From Pseudofrankia sp. DC12 (GTDB taxonomy: Bacteria; Actinomycetota; Actinomycetes; Frankiales; Frankiaceae): 64,000 bases of DNA. Shown one piece after another: positions 25,552-33,259 of this stretch. The notes under the pieces are model-generated. The model saw only the letters and a program-made list of their open reading frames with translations. It was not told the origin of the DNA and made no database searches. The stretch spans positions 5,332,430 through 5,396,429 of the forward strand of contig NZ_KQ031391.1 of NCBI RefSeq assembly GCF_000966285.1, in the 5' to 3' direction. How positions within the stretch are numbered: the stretch's first letter is position 1; the number at the start of each line of letters is the position of its first letter. Both the position numbers and the translations under genes were made by a program.

Positions 25552-25827
25552 TCAGCCGTCCTCTTCGACGCCGCCGACGGCGTCGAGTTCAGCACGGGTC
25601 ATCCCTGCGAGCAGTGCTATCCGCGACGCGCGGCTACCGTCGAGCTCGGTCAGCAGCTCGCGCATCCCGGACTGCATCTCCTCGCGGCGGGCGTCCAGGT
25701 AGAAGGCGACCGCCGCCTCGACGAGATCCTTCTTGCTCATGTGCAGGTAGTGCGCCCCGCTGGTGATCAGTTTGTCCCCTTCCGGGGAGATCTTGACCGT
25801 AACCTGGCGGGGCGTCGGCTCGATCAT
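25552..25827 (-). CDS. Ribbon-helix-helix-like antitoxin/regulator
   Basis: A 91-aa protein. The first ~50 residues (RQVTVKISPEGDKLITSGA, then HMSKKDLVEAAVAFYLDARR) look like an RHH (CopG/Arc-like) DNA-binding domain. A short acidic C-terminal tail (LAGMTRAELDAVGGVEEDG) could wrap a toxin. The gene directly after it is damaged, so the pair may be an orphaned antitoxin with its toxin inactivated. Confidence 0.6.
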   Translation of the reverse strand: MIEPTPRQVTVKISPEGDKLITSGAHYLHMSKKDLVEAAVAFYLDARREEMQSGMRELLTELDGSRASRIALLAGMTRAELDAVGGVEEDG

Positions 25828-26299
25828 CGCCGGTCCGCTCCTTCCATGCGAACGCTGGGCTCGCGGGTGCCTCTAGTACCTCCCAGGTACCCCATCAGAG
25901 GCTAACCCCGAGCGCGACCGAGCATCGGCTCCGCGGGCTAGTCCGCCAGACCGGCAGGGCATCCGGTCTTCGCCGGCCCGCGGAGAGTCTGTAGCGATCT
26001 CGGGGCTCCCGGCCAGCGCGGCGCCCGGGTGGAGTTGCTGTTCGGCCACAGCGGTGCGGAGGCGTGACGTGATCGCTACTCGGCCGGCTGAGCCGGGACG
26101 TCCCGGGGCCGCGGTCCGGCGGCTCCGGTGCTCTCGCGGGACCTTGATCGGGGTTTTGGCCCTGTGGTGGTCGTGACGAGGCTGTTTCCACGACCACCCC
26201 GGGGCCGAAACGGCGATCATGCTCGGCAGGCTGGCCCGGTAGGCGGGCCCCGGCGATCATGACAGGCAGGTGGGCCCAGGCAGGCGGCGCGGCGGGCGG
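25828..26299. other. 472-bp intergenic region with no gene
   Basis: No frame here has a ribosome site or a protein-like composition. The right half contains a large inverted repeat (26158-26206, listed separately) and two copies of CGGCGATCATG at about 26211 and 26252. The gap separates the accessory island from the LuxC/LuxE-like operon and may hold a recombination scar or the terminator of the reductase operon. Confidence 0.5.
26158..26206. repeat. 18-bp inverted repeat downstream of the LuxC-like gene
   Basis: The left arm 26158-26175 (GGCCCTGTGGTGGTCGTG) and right arm 26189-26206 are complementary at 15 of 18 positions around a 13-nt loop, with GTGGTCGTG/CACGACCAC perfect. It is preceded by TTTT and followed by GAAA. 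It may be the terminator of the leftward operon or one copy of a palindromic dispersed element. Confidence 0.5.
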
Positions 26300-27676
26300 T
26301 CAGGGGCGGGCTACGGCCTTGGTGCGCATGAGGAACTCGCCGAGGTAGGCGTCGTGCGGGACGTCGGGGCGCATCCAGTAGGTCGGGGTGTCCCCGAGGT
26401 AGACGTTGCTGATCGTCGGGTCGTCCACCAGGCGGTCGACCAGCTCGGCGTCGTCGGTGAGCGCGGTGAGCACCAGGCTTTCCCGCAGGGGCCCGACCCC
26501 GTCGGCCGCCGACCAGGGGGCCACCCAGACGCACGGGAAGCCCAGCTCGATGCCGGTTTGCGGGGAATCGGAGCGGTCGACCTGGAAGACGGCCGGCCGC
26601 AGGGCGGCGCCACCGTCGGGCAGCGGGTCGACGATCCCGTCACCGCCGAGGCGTGGGGTGGCGTCGCCCGCGTGGTCGAGCAGGTACTTCTCGATGGCCC
26701 GGGCCTGGGCTATCGGCTGGATGGGCAGCACCGCCCGCTCGTCCGTCGAGGGCAGGGTCGGCAGCGCGCCGAGTCGTTCGGCGAGGGCCTCGGCCAGGGG
26801 CGTCGGGTCGCCGTCGACGAAGACAGCGGTCGCGTTCACGCACGCCGTGCCACCCCCGGCGGCGACCGAGTCGGCGATCATGTCGAGGTGGGGGCGCCAG
26901 TCGCCGCCCGAGACGAGGATCTTCGAACGGCCCGGGCCCTGCGGCAGGACCGAGCTGTCGGCGGCGTACTTGCGGACGACGTCGTCACCGCCGTAGGCCA
27001 TCGAGAGGTCGGCCTCACGCAGGATGTCGTCGGCCACGGCGTGGTCGGTCGGCAGCAGCACCACCTGGTCGGCGCCGAAGCCCGCGTCGCGCAGCGCGCT
27101 GACCAGGCGGAACGGGGTCAACGGCTCGCGGCGCGATGGCCGGACCGCGACCCGGTACCCGAGAGCCAGCGCCTCCGGCCACAGCGCGTGCACGCCGGGG
27201 TGGTTGCCGGCGGCGTGCACCCCGAACACGTCGCCGCGCCGGGTCCAGACGGCCCGCCCGTACCTGGTCGCCGGATCCCGCCAGCTCTCGACGGCGGCGG
27301 TCGGCCGGGCGCAGTCGGCATCCGGGCCGGCTCCGGCGAGGCTGCGCGCGATCTGTTTCGCGGCCTCGCGCACGACGGCGATCGGCATCCCGCAGATCCG
27401 GCTGACCAGCCGCGCGTAGTCCTCGGTCGCGAGCCCGGCCGGGGTTCCCCGCTCGAACGCCTCGGCCGCGCGGGTGAGCGCAGCCAGCCGCTCCTCGTAC
27501 GGCATCGTCGTCGCCCGTCGCAGGGCGGCCATGGCCCGGTGGACGAACACCCTCGGCACCAGGCTCAGCTCGGCGACCGGCGTCCCGGCCACGTCGTTGA
27601 TCGCCAGTGGCTCCCTGGACCGGAAGGGCCCGTTTGGCCCGAGCGCGTCCAGCTGGAACAGCCCGGCGGCGGGCAT
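26300..27676 (-). CDS. LuxC-like acyl-CoA/acyl-protein reductase (aldehyde-forming)
   Basis: A 458-aa NAD(P)H-dependent reductase of the LuxC family. The start at ATG 27676 (MPAAGLFQLDALGPNG) is set by a TGATG junction with the preceding gene. Features are a nucleotide-binding region around VFGVHAAGNHPGVHALWPEA and the active-site cysteine Cys279 in GGGTACVNATAVFV, where the acyl thioester would form before reduction to an aldehyde. In luminous bacteria LuxC works with LuxE and LuxD; here it is paired with a LuxE-like synthetase and no luciferase genes. It probably reduces a carboxylic acid to an aldehyde within a small pathway. Confidence 0.8.
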   Translation of the reverse strand: MPAAGLFQLDALGPNGPFRSREPLAINDVAGTPVAELSLVPRVFVHRAMAALRRATTMPYEERLAALTRAAEAFERGTPAGLATEDYARLVSRICGMPIAVVREAAKQIARSLAGAGPDADCARPTAAVESWRDPATRYGRAVWTRRGDVFGVHAAGNHPGVHALWPEALALGYRVAVRPSRREPLTPFRLVSALRDAGFGADQVVLLPTDHAVADDILREADLSMAYGGDDVVRKYAADSSVLPQGPGRSKILVSGGDWRPHLDMIADSVAAGGGTACVNATAVFVDGDPTPLAEALAERLGALPTLPSTDERAVLPIQPIAQARAIEKYLLDHAGDATPRLGGDGIVDPLPDGGAALRPAVFQVDRSDSPQTGIELGFPCVWVAPWSAADGVGPLRESLVLTALTDDAELVDRLVDDPTISNVYLGDTPTYWMRPDVPHDAYLGEFLMRTKAVARP

Positions 27677-28803
27677 CAGTACACCCCCTCGATGACGGTC
27701 CCGCCGCCGAACTCCTGCAGCGGCGCGACGTCGGCGACCGAGTCGCCGATCTGGATGGACCCCGGCACGGGCTCGACGCGGGTGGCCTCGTCGCGCTCCA
27801 GGTTGTTCGGCAGCAACGCGGACCGGCTGACGTGGCTCATCACTACCTGTCCGCGGGCGCCGTACTCGACCGGCCGGCCGGTTTCCGGGTCGATCACCGA
27901 GAAGGTGATGTAGGGCGTCGGCGGGTCGAACACACACCGGTCCTGCGCCGTGATCCCGAGGCGCTCGACCGCGGCGCCGAGGATCATCGTGCTGCCGTAG
28001 CGGCCGTAGAGCGCGACGTCGGGGAAGATCTCGGTCATGTACAGGTAGCGGCTGTCGGCGTCGAGGTGCGCGCCGCCCCATTCGATGATCCGCACCTTGG
28101 CGTTGACGAGATCCACCAGCTCCTCGCGGCGGGCCAGGCGCTCCAGCAGCGGCGGCGTGATGACCATGACCCGGATGTCCTGCGTCGTGAGCACGTGCCG
28201 GGCCTGGTCGATGAGGTGCTCGGCGTAGCGGTCGGCCTCGTCGGCCCGGCCCTCGGCGATGGAGCGCTTCACCCAGCGGGGGTCGAGGTCAATGGTGAAC
28301 CTCATCCTTCCGACCCGGCGGACGGCCCGTTCGAGGAAGGCGCCGAACATGTGCGGGCCACTCGGTGTGACCGCCAGCCAGTCGACGCCGGTGGGATAGG
28401 AACGAGCGGTCATGTCGGCCGTGAGGTAGTCGTTCAGCCAGTTCATCCAGTCGTCGAGGAAGACCACGCGCTTGGGCGCTCCGGTGGTCCCGCCGCTGTC
28501 GTAAACCCCGGTGATCCCCGGGTCCGGGCCGTAGCCGCGGGGGATGAGGTCATGGGCTGGGATCTCGCGCAGCAGGTCCACCAGGTTGGGGAACTTCGCC
28601 AGATCGGCGATGGTGTGCACGTCGCGTCGCGGGTCGAAGCCCAGCTGGTCGGCCACCCGCACCCAGAACGGCGAGCCGGTGGCCGGGTCGAAGTGCCAGC
28701 GCATCGCGGCCTCGATGAACTCGGCCTCCGGCACCGGTTCGCCCGGCCGGTGGTCGAGCACCGGCTCGGGCAGGCGCACGTCCAGATCGGTGAGCCCAGA
28801 CAT
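27676..28803 (-). CDS. LuxE-like acyl-protein synthetase (AMP-forming)
   Basis: A protein of 375 aa from ATG 28803. It is an adenylate-forming enzyme of the short LuxE/phenylacetate-CoA-ligase-like type. It has the ATP-binding P-loop YDSGGTTGAPKRVVF (about 101-115), the adenylation motif ALYGRYGSTMILG near 260 and a compact C-terminal lid. It would activate a carboxylic acid with ATP and pass the acyl group to the cysteine of the adjacent LuxC-like reductase. Its stop overlaps the reductase start (TGATG). Its own start overlaps the stop of a 7-codon mini-ORF that carries the strong ribosome site, so translation is probably coupled. The acid substrate is unknown. Confidence 0.78.
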   Translation of the reverse strand: MSGLTDLDVRLPEPVLDHRPGEPVPEAEFIEAAMRWHFDPATGSPFWVRVADQLGFDPRRDVHTIADLAKFPNLVDLLREIPAHDLIPRGYGPDPGITGVYDSGGTTGAPKRVVFLDDWMNWLNDYLTADMTARSYPTGVDWLAVTPSGPHMFGAFLERAVRRVGRMRFTIDLDPRWVKRSIAEGRADEADRYAEHLIDQARHVLTTQDIRVMVITPPLLERLARREELVDLVNAKVRIIEWGGAHLDADSRYLYMTEIFPDVALYGRYGSTMILGAAVERLGITAQDRCVFDPPTPYITFSVIDPETGRPVEYGARGQVVMSHVSRSALLPNNLERDEATRVEPVPGSIQIGDSVADVAPLQEFGGGTVIEGVY

Positions 28804-28826
28804 CACTTGTCGCCCCCGTTCGTCAT
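28803..28826 (-). CDS. Seven-codon leader mini-ORF ahead of the LuxE-like gene
   Basis: ATG 28826 follows a strong AGGAGG (28835-28840) at 8-nt spacing, and encodes MTNGGDK. Its TGA overlaps the ATG of the LuxE-like gene (TGATG). The LuxE-like gene has no ribosome site of its own, so ribosomes finishing the mini-ORF would restart on it. It could be a translational coupler or a regulatory leader. A free peptide product is not excluded. Confidence 0.5.
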   Translation of the reverse strand: MTNGGDK

Positions 28827-28893
28827 GTCCACGTCCTCCTGGTCGGTCGAATCCGTGGTCCGGCCCGGTATCGCCCTGGACTGGTGGTCGTGT

Positions 28894-30315
28894 TCAGCCG
28901 AGGCCCAGCCAGCCGTGAAGTGAGCCGCGCCGGCGCCGGCCCGCCGGCCGGTCCGTGGGTGACGGGACCGGGCCGGCTGGCACCTCCGCGACCAGCAGGG
29001 CGACGTCGTCCTGCAGAGCGGAGCCGGTCCAGTGCTGGACCGCGTCCACCAGCCGCGTGAGGCCCTCGTCGAGCGAGCCGGTCCGGCCGAGTGCGCGCTC
29101 GACGGCGGGCAGCAGTGGGAAGAACGCGCGGGTCCGGGGCTCACGCGCCTCAGCGATCCCGTCGGTGTAGAGGAGCAGACGGTCGCCGGGACGGACCGGC
29201 ACCGTGAGCGTGCTCGAGGAGCGTGCGCCCAGTCCGAGGGGCGGCTGGCGCTGCGGCGGGGCGAGGAGCCGGGCGCGGCCGTCGCGGAGCAGCACCGGGT
29301 CGGGATGGCCCGCGCTGACGAGGGTGAGCCGGTCCGGGCCGAACTGGGCGACGATGCCGGTCACGAAGTCGTCCAGCCCAGCCACCGAGGCGACCTCGGC
29401 GTCGAGGTCCGGGACGATGGCGCAGACGTCGGTTCGCCTGCGGGCGACCACCCGGAAACAGCCGAGCACCCGGCTGGCGAGCCGGACCGCGTCGAGACCC
29501 TTGCCGCGGGTGTCACCGAGCAGCAGGCGGGTTCCCCAGGGGCTGTCGATCATCTCGTACAGGTCGCCGCCGACCGACGCTTCGGTCGCGGCGCTCTCGT
29601 AGCGGACGGCGAGGCGTAGGCCGGCGGCGGAGGTCGCCGGCAGGTCCGAGAGAATCGCGCGCTGCGCCGTGTTGGCGACCTGGGTGATGTTCGCGAGCTT
29701 CGTCTCGCGACCCGTGTTGTAGCGGCTGGCGAGGACCGCCATCACACCGCCGACGAGGATTCCGGCCAGGCGGGCGGTCAGCGCCGGCAACCCGCCGTGC
29801 GCCGGGTCCCACAGGTGCTCCCACCAGATCGAGAAACCACCCGCGGCGAGCGCGAGGCCGGCGAAGATCGAGGTCATCCGGGGGCCGGCGAGGTTCGCAG
29901 CCACCATCGGGACCAGCACGGTGTATCCGATGTATGTCCACGTCCGGTTGCTCAGTTCAACGCCCATCACGGCGGCGAGTGTCAGCAGCGGGAGCACGAT
30001 CGCCCGCCACGGCGGCCAGGCGGATGGCCGGGACTCGGCCGTCGGCGCGGCAGCCCGCCTGGTCACGGTGGGCCGGGCGGGCATGGTGGGCCGGGCGGGC
30101 ATGGTGGGCCGGGCGGGCACGGCGGCGCGGGTGCCGCCGTGCCGGGTGGTCTTCGGCGGTGCTGTCGTCCCGGGCCGCAGGCGGCGGGCAACGGCGGCGG
30201 CCAGCGGGTCCGGCGGATGCGCCGGCCAGGCGGACCCGTGAGGTGCGGGGGCGTGGCGCGCCGCGGCTGGCGATCGTCCGCCCTGCCCGTGATGGGCCGA
30301 GGGACTCTCACGCAT
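28894..30315 (-). CDS. Membrane-anchored SpoIIE/RsbU-type PP2C serine phosphatase
   Basis: A 473-aa protein. The N-terminal ~100 residues are disordered and include a triple RPTMPA-type repeat encoded by 18-bp tandem repeats. Four or so hydrophobic segments follow (about 105-195: AIVLPLLTLAAVMGVEL, then YIGYTVLVPMVAANLAG). The C-terminal phosphatase domain has the metal-binding acidic motifs SVGGDLYEM, LLGDTRGKGLDA and LQDDVALLV. Enzymes of this type dephosphorylate anti-anti-sigma factors to activate alternative sigma factors. The input signal would be membrane-derived. It is adjacent to, but separately oriented from, the ABC exporter. Confidence 0.87.
   Translation of the reverse strand: MRESPSAHHGQGGRSPAAARHAPAPHGSAWPAHPPDPLAAAVARRLRPGTTAPPKTTRHGGTRAAVPARPTMPARPTMPARPTVTRRAAAPTAESRPSAWPPWRAIVLPLLTLAAVMGVELSNRTWTYIGYTVLVPMVAANLAGPRMTSIFAGLALAAGGFSIWWEHLWDPAHGGLPALTARLAGILVGGVMAVLASRYNTGRETKLANITQVANTAQRAILSDLPATSAAGLRLAVRYESAATEASVGGDLYEMIDSPWGTRLLLGDTRGKGLDAVRLASRVLGCFRVVARRRTDVCAIVPDLDAEVASVAGLDDFVTGIVAQFGPDRLTLVSAGHPDPVLLRDGRARLLAPPQRQPPLGLGARSSSTLTVPVRPGDRLLLYTDGIAEAREPRTRAFFPLLPAVERALGRTGSLDEGLTRLVDAVQHWTGSALQDDVALLVAEVPAGPVPSPTDRPAGRRRRGSLHGWLGLG
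30067..30120. repeat. 18-bp tandem repeat, 3 copies, in the SpoIIE gene
   Basis: Three head-to-tail copies of GGTGGGCCGGGCGGGCAT (the last with a final C) encode the Pro/Ala/Arg-rich repeat in the phosphatase's disordered N-terminus. The length is a multiple of 3, so copy-number changes keep the frame. Confidence 0.8.
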
Positions 30316-30608
30316 ACCCTCGCCCCTACCCGACTCGCGATCCTGGTAACCGAACGTAGCCAGTCGTCCGGGTGTGGTCGCGACCTGCGGGAATGAGATC
30401 CGCGCCCGCTACGCGGGACGGCGACGGATCGCCGAGCGTCGGCCGTGCGCGAACGCCGCGTGTCCGGCATCCGTGGCAAGGCAGGATGGGCCGGCAGGGT
30501 CCGAGCCACGGCCGGCGTCCTTCCAGCTGGGACGGGCGGGCCACGTCGCCCGGCCCCGACCGTCGGATGGCCGGCCGGTCGGGGCTGGCGATCCGCTGAG
30601 GGGGATGG

Positions 30609-33023
30609 ATGCCGGGACCGCGGCGCCGCCGTGGCAGGGGCGTACCCGAACCTGACGACTCCGCGCTGCCGAGCGGGCTGACCGGGCCGGTCGACATTCC
30701 GGACCCGCCGCCGCCGCCACGGCTGCCGCGGCGGGAACGCTTCCGCCAGGGTGTGCGCAGTGCCGTGGCGACGGCCGCCGGGCTGCCCCGGGTGCTGCGC
30801 CTGTGCTGGCAGGCCAGCCCGTGGGCGACGGTCCTGCTCGCCGTACTGACCGTCGTGGTCGGCCTCTTCCCCGCGCTGACGGCGTCGACGGCCCGGCTGC
30901 TCGTCGACGCCGTGGTGCACGCGGTCGAGATCCGTGCGTCGCACCGGCCCGACCGGGCGACCCTGGTGCTGCCCCTGCCGGGCAGCCCGCACGTGGCGAC
31001 GACGTCCAGCACCCACGTCGTCTTCTGGCTGGCCGTCACCCAGTTCGTCGTCTACACGGTCAGCGAGGTGCTGACGGCGGCGCGGTCGATCGTGCAGCGC
31101 GTCCTGTCCGACCGGCTGTCGCTGACCGTCTCGACCATGGTCGTCGCCAAGGCCAGCCAGCTGGAGCTCAGCTTCTTCGAGCAGTCCGAGTCCTACGACC
31201 TGCTGCAGCGGGCCGCCGACCAGGGCACCAGGCCGTTCAACACGCTGACGACGTTCTTCGGGCTGCTACAGACGCTGGTGACCTTCGCCAGCATGATCGG
31301 ACTGTTGATCGGCCTGAACCCGTGGCTTGGCCTCATCGTGCTGGTCGCCCCGATCCCTGCGTTCATCGTCGACACCCGCTATGGCCGGTGGACCTATGCC
31401 CGCAGCCGGTGGACCTCGCCGGTCAACCGGCGAATCGTGTATCTCCAGCGGTTGCTGACCACGGACAACGACGCCAAGGAAATCAAGATCTTCAACCTTG
31501 GCCCGTACCTGGTCGAGCGGTTCCGGCTGCTGTCCGCGAACTACAACCAGCGGCTGCGGGAGCTGTCCATCCGGCGTCAGCTCGCCGAGCTGGGCTGGAG
31601 CCTGCTCAGTGAGATCGCTCGCTCCGGCAGCTACCTGTACGTCGCCCTGCAGGCCGCCGCCGGCGCCCTGACCCTCGGTGACCTCACGCTGTACGGCACG
31701 GCGGCCTCCAGCGTGCAGGGCGGGGTCTCGAGCATGCTCAGCTCGCTGACCCAGATGTACGAGAACAACCTCTACGTCGACGACCTCTACCGCCTGCTGG
31801 CGGCACCGACCGAGACCGAGCTCCAGGCGGCAAGGGCTGCGGCTCGGGCCGAACTCGCGACGGCCGGGCCGGTGGCGCCGGGATCGACGCCCCCGCCACG
31901 GCAATCGCCCGAGGACGCGCTTTCGACGGCTGACGAGGGGTCCACTGGTGGGTCGTCTCCGGCGGAGCCGTCTCCGGCGGAGCCGGTTCCAACGGGATCG
32001 GCTCTGGCGGGACCAGTCACCGCGGGCACGGCTGTCGGCTCGTTGGACGGCCGGCCGAAGCGGCCACGCGGATCGGCGGCCGCGCTCACGAAGCCAGGTC
32101 CGTGGACGGCCGGAGGCCCACCGCCCGAGCCGGTTCCGCGGTCCATCGTCGCCGCGTTCGCCCCGACGCCGCTGCCCGTCCCGTTGCGCGGCGACGTCGT
32201 GTTCGACCACGTCTCGTTCCACTACCCCGGCACCGACCGCAACGCCCTGGTCGACGTCACCTTCGAGGTCGCGGCGGGGGAGACGATCGCGATCGTCGGA
32301 CGTAACGGAGCGGGCAAGTCGACGCTGATCAAGCTGCTGTGCCGGCTCTACTCGCCGGACGAGGGCCGGATTCTCATCGACGGCGTCGACATCGCCGACG
32401 TGGATGCGGACGTGCTCCGCTCGCAGTTCGGCGCGGTCTTCCAGGACCATGTGTCGTTCCAGGCGAGCGCCGCGGAGAACATCGGACTGGGCCAGCTCGA
32501 CGAGCTCGAGGACCGGCCCCGCGTGGAGGGGGCGGGTGTCGCGGGCGGCGCGGACGAGTTCATCCGGGATCTCGCCCACGGCTACGACACGGCTCTGGGC
32601 CGCTGGTTCGGCAACGGCGTGAACCTGTCCGGCGGCCAGTGGCAGAAGGTCGCCCTTTCTCGTGGCTTCATGCGCGAGGCCCGCATCCTGGTGCTCGACG
32701 AGCCGAGCGCGGCGCTCGACGCCCGCGCCGAGCACGACCTGTTCGCGCGGCTGCGCGCGCTCGCGACCAACCGCACGGCCTTCTACATCTCGCACCGGTT
32801 CTCCACGGTCCGCCAGGCCGACCGGATCATCTTCCTGGAAGGCGGAGGCATCACCGAGTCCGGAACCCACCAGGAGCTGATGGCCCGGGGCGGCCAGTAC
32901 GCCGAGCTCTTCACCCTCCAGGCCGCCGCCTACACCGACGACGGGGTCCCCGAGCGGCCAGCCCAGTCTCACCGTCCAGGTACGAGGGCGGGATCACCCC
33001 CGGATCCTCGGCCCAGCGGTTGA
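30609..33023 (+). CDS. ABC-type exporter, fused membrane and ATPase domains
   Basis: An 804-aa half-transporter expected to dimerise. The membrane domain spans about 65-400, with hydrophobic helices such as ATVLLAVLTVVVGLFPAL and TFASMIGLLIGLNPWLG. The ATPase has Walker A GRNGAGKST, the signature NLSGGQWQK, Walker B ILVLDEPSAALD and the H-loop YISHR. Unusually, a ~120-residue Pro/Ala/Ser/Gly-rich disordered linker (encoded about 31830-32180) separates the membrane and ATPase domains. The substrate is unknown; this exporter type carries lipids, peptides or drugs. ATG 30609 lies after GAGGGG. The gene is divergent from the phosphatase, with 293 bp between them. Confidence 0.9.
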   Translation: MPGPRRRRGRGVPEPDDSALPSGLTGPVDIPDPPPPPRLPRRERFRQGVRSAVATAAGLPRVLRLCWQASPWATVLLAVLTVVVGLFPALTASTARLLVDAVVHAVEIRASHRPDRATLVLPLPGSPHVATTSSTHVVFWLAVTQFVVYTVSEVLTAARSIVQRVLSDRLSLTVSTMVVAKASQLELSFFEQSESYDLLQRAADQGTRPFNTLTTFFGLLQTLVTFASMIGLLIGLNPWLGLIVLVAPIPAFIVDTRYGRWTYARSRWTSPVNRRIVYLQRLLTTDNDAKEIKIFNLGPYLVERFRLLSANYNQRLRELSIRRQLAELGWSLLSEIARSGSYLYVALQAAAGALTLGDLTLYGTAASSVQGGVSSMLSSLTQMYENNLYVDDLYRLLAAPTETELQAARAAARAELATAGPVAPGSTPPPRQSPEDALSTADEGSTGGSSPAEPSPAEPVPTGSALAGPVTAGTAVGSLDGRPKRPRGSAAALTKPGPWTAGGPPPEPVPRSIVAAFAPTPLPVPLRGDVVFDHVSFHYPGTDRNALVDVTFEVAAGETIAIVGRNGAGKSTLIKLLCRLYSPDEGRILIDGVDIADVDADVLRSQFGAVFQDHVSFQASAAENIGLGQLDELEDRPRVEGAGVAGGADEFIRDLAHGYDTALGRWFGNGVNLSGGQWQKVALSRGFMREARILVLDEPSAALDARAEHDLFARLRALATNRTAFYISHRFSTVRQADRIIFLEGGGITESGTHQELMARGGQYAELFTLQAAAYTDDGVPERPAQSHRPGTRAGSPPDPRPSG

Positions 33024-33080
33024 CGGCGGTCAGGCAGCACCCACGACACCGCTCGGGTATTGGTTTGATTTCGACCCAAT

Positions 33081-33096
33081 GGGCTCGATCAAGCCC
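33081..33096. terminator. Short hairpin after the ABC exporter gene
   Basis: GGGCT-cgatca-AGCCC, 58 bp past the stop and without a T-run. It is a weak candidate for the exporter's terminator; it also lies within the upstream region of the DUF262 operon. Confidence 0.35.
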
Positions 33097-33259
33097 GTAG
33101 CCCGGTTGTAATGGCCGCGTCCCGCCGAACTCCTCTGACGCCCCTGGCGCTGCGGGAGCGGCCTACGTCGCAACCGGTTCGAAGCGGGGTAGAATCAGCA
33201 GTCCACTCGATCCCGAAAACGCTGACCGTCTCAGGAACAGGCACCGAGGAGCGCGCGCC

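Noticed and set aside
25873-26260. Two overlapping leftward frames of ~120 codons in the gap before the LuxC-like gene
   Set aside because: Composition is Pro/Arg-rich in all frames, there is no ribosome site, and they span the inverted repeat at 26158-26206.
28826-29144. A longer leftward gene upstream of the LuxE-like gene, of which MTNGGDK would be the end
   Set aside because: It lies antisense-in-frame over the 3' end of the SpoIIE gene, with low-complexity translation. Only the last seven codons have a ribosome site.
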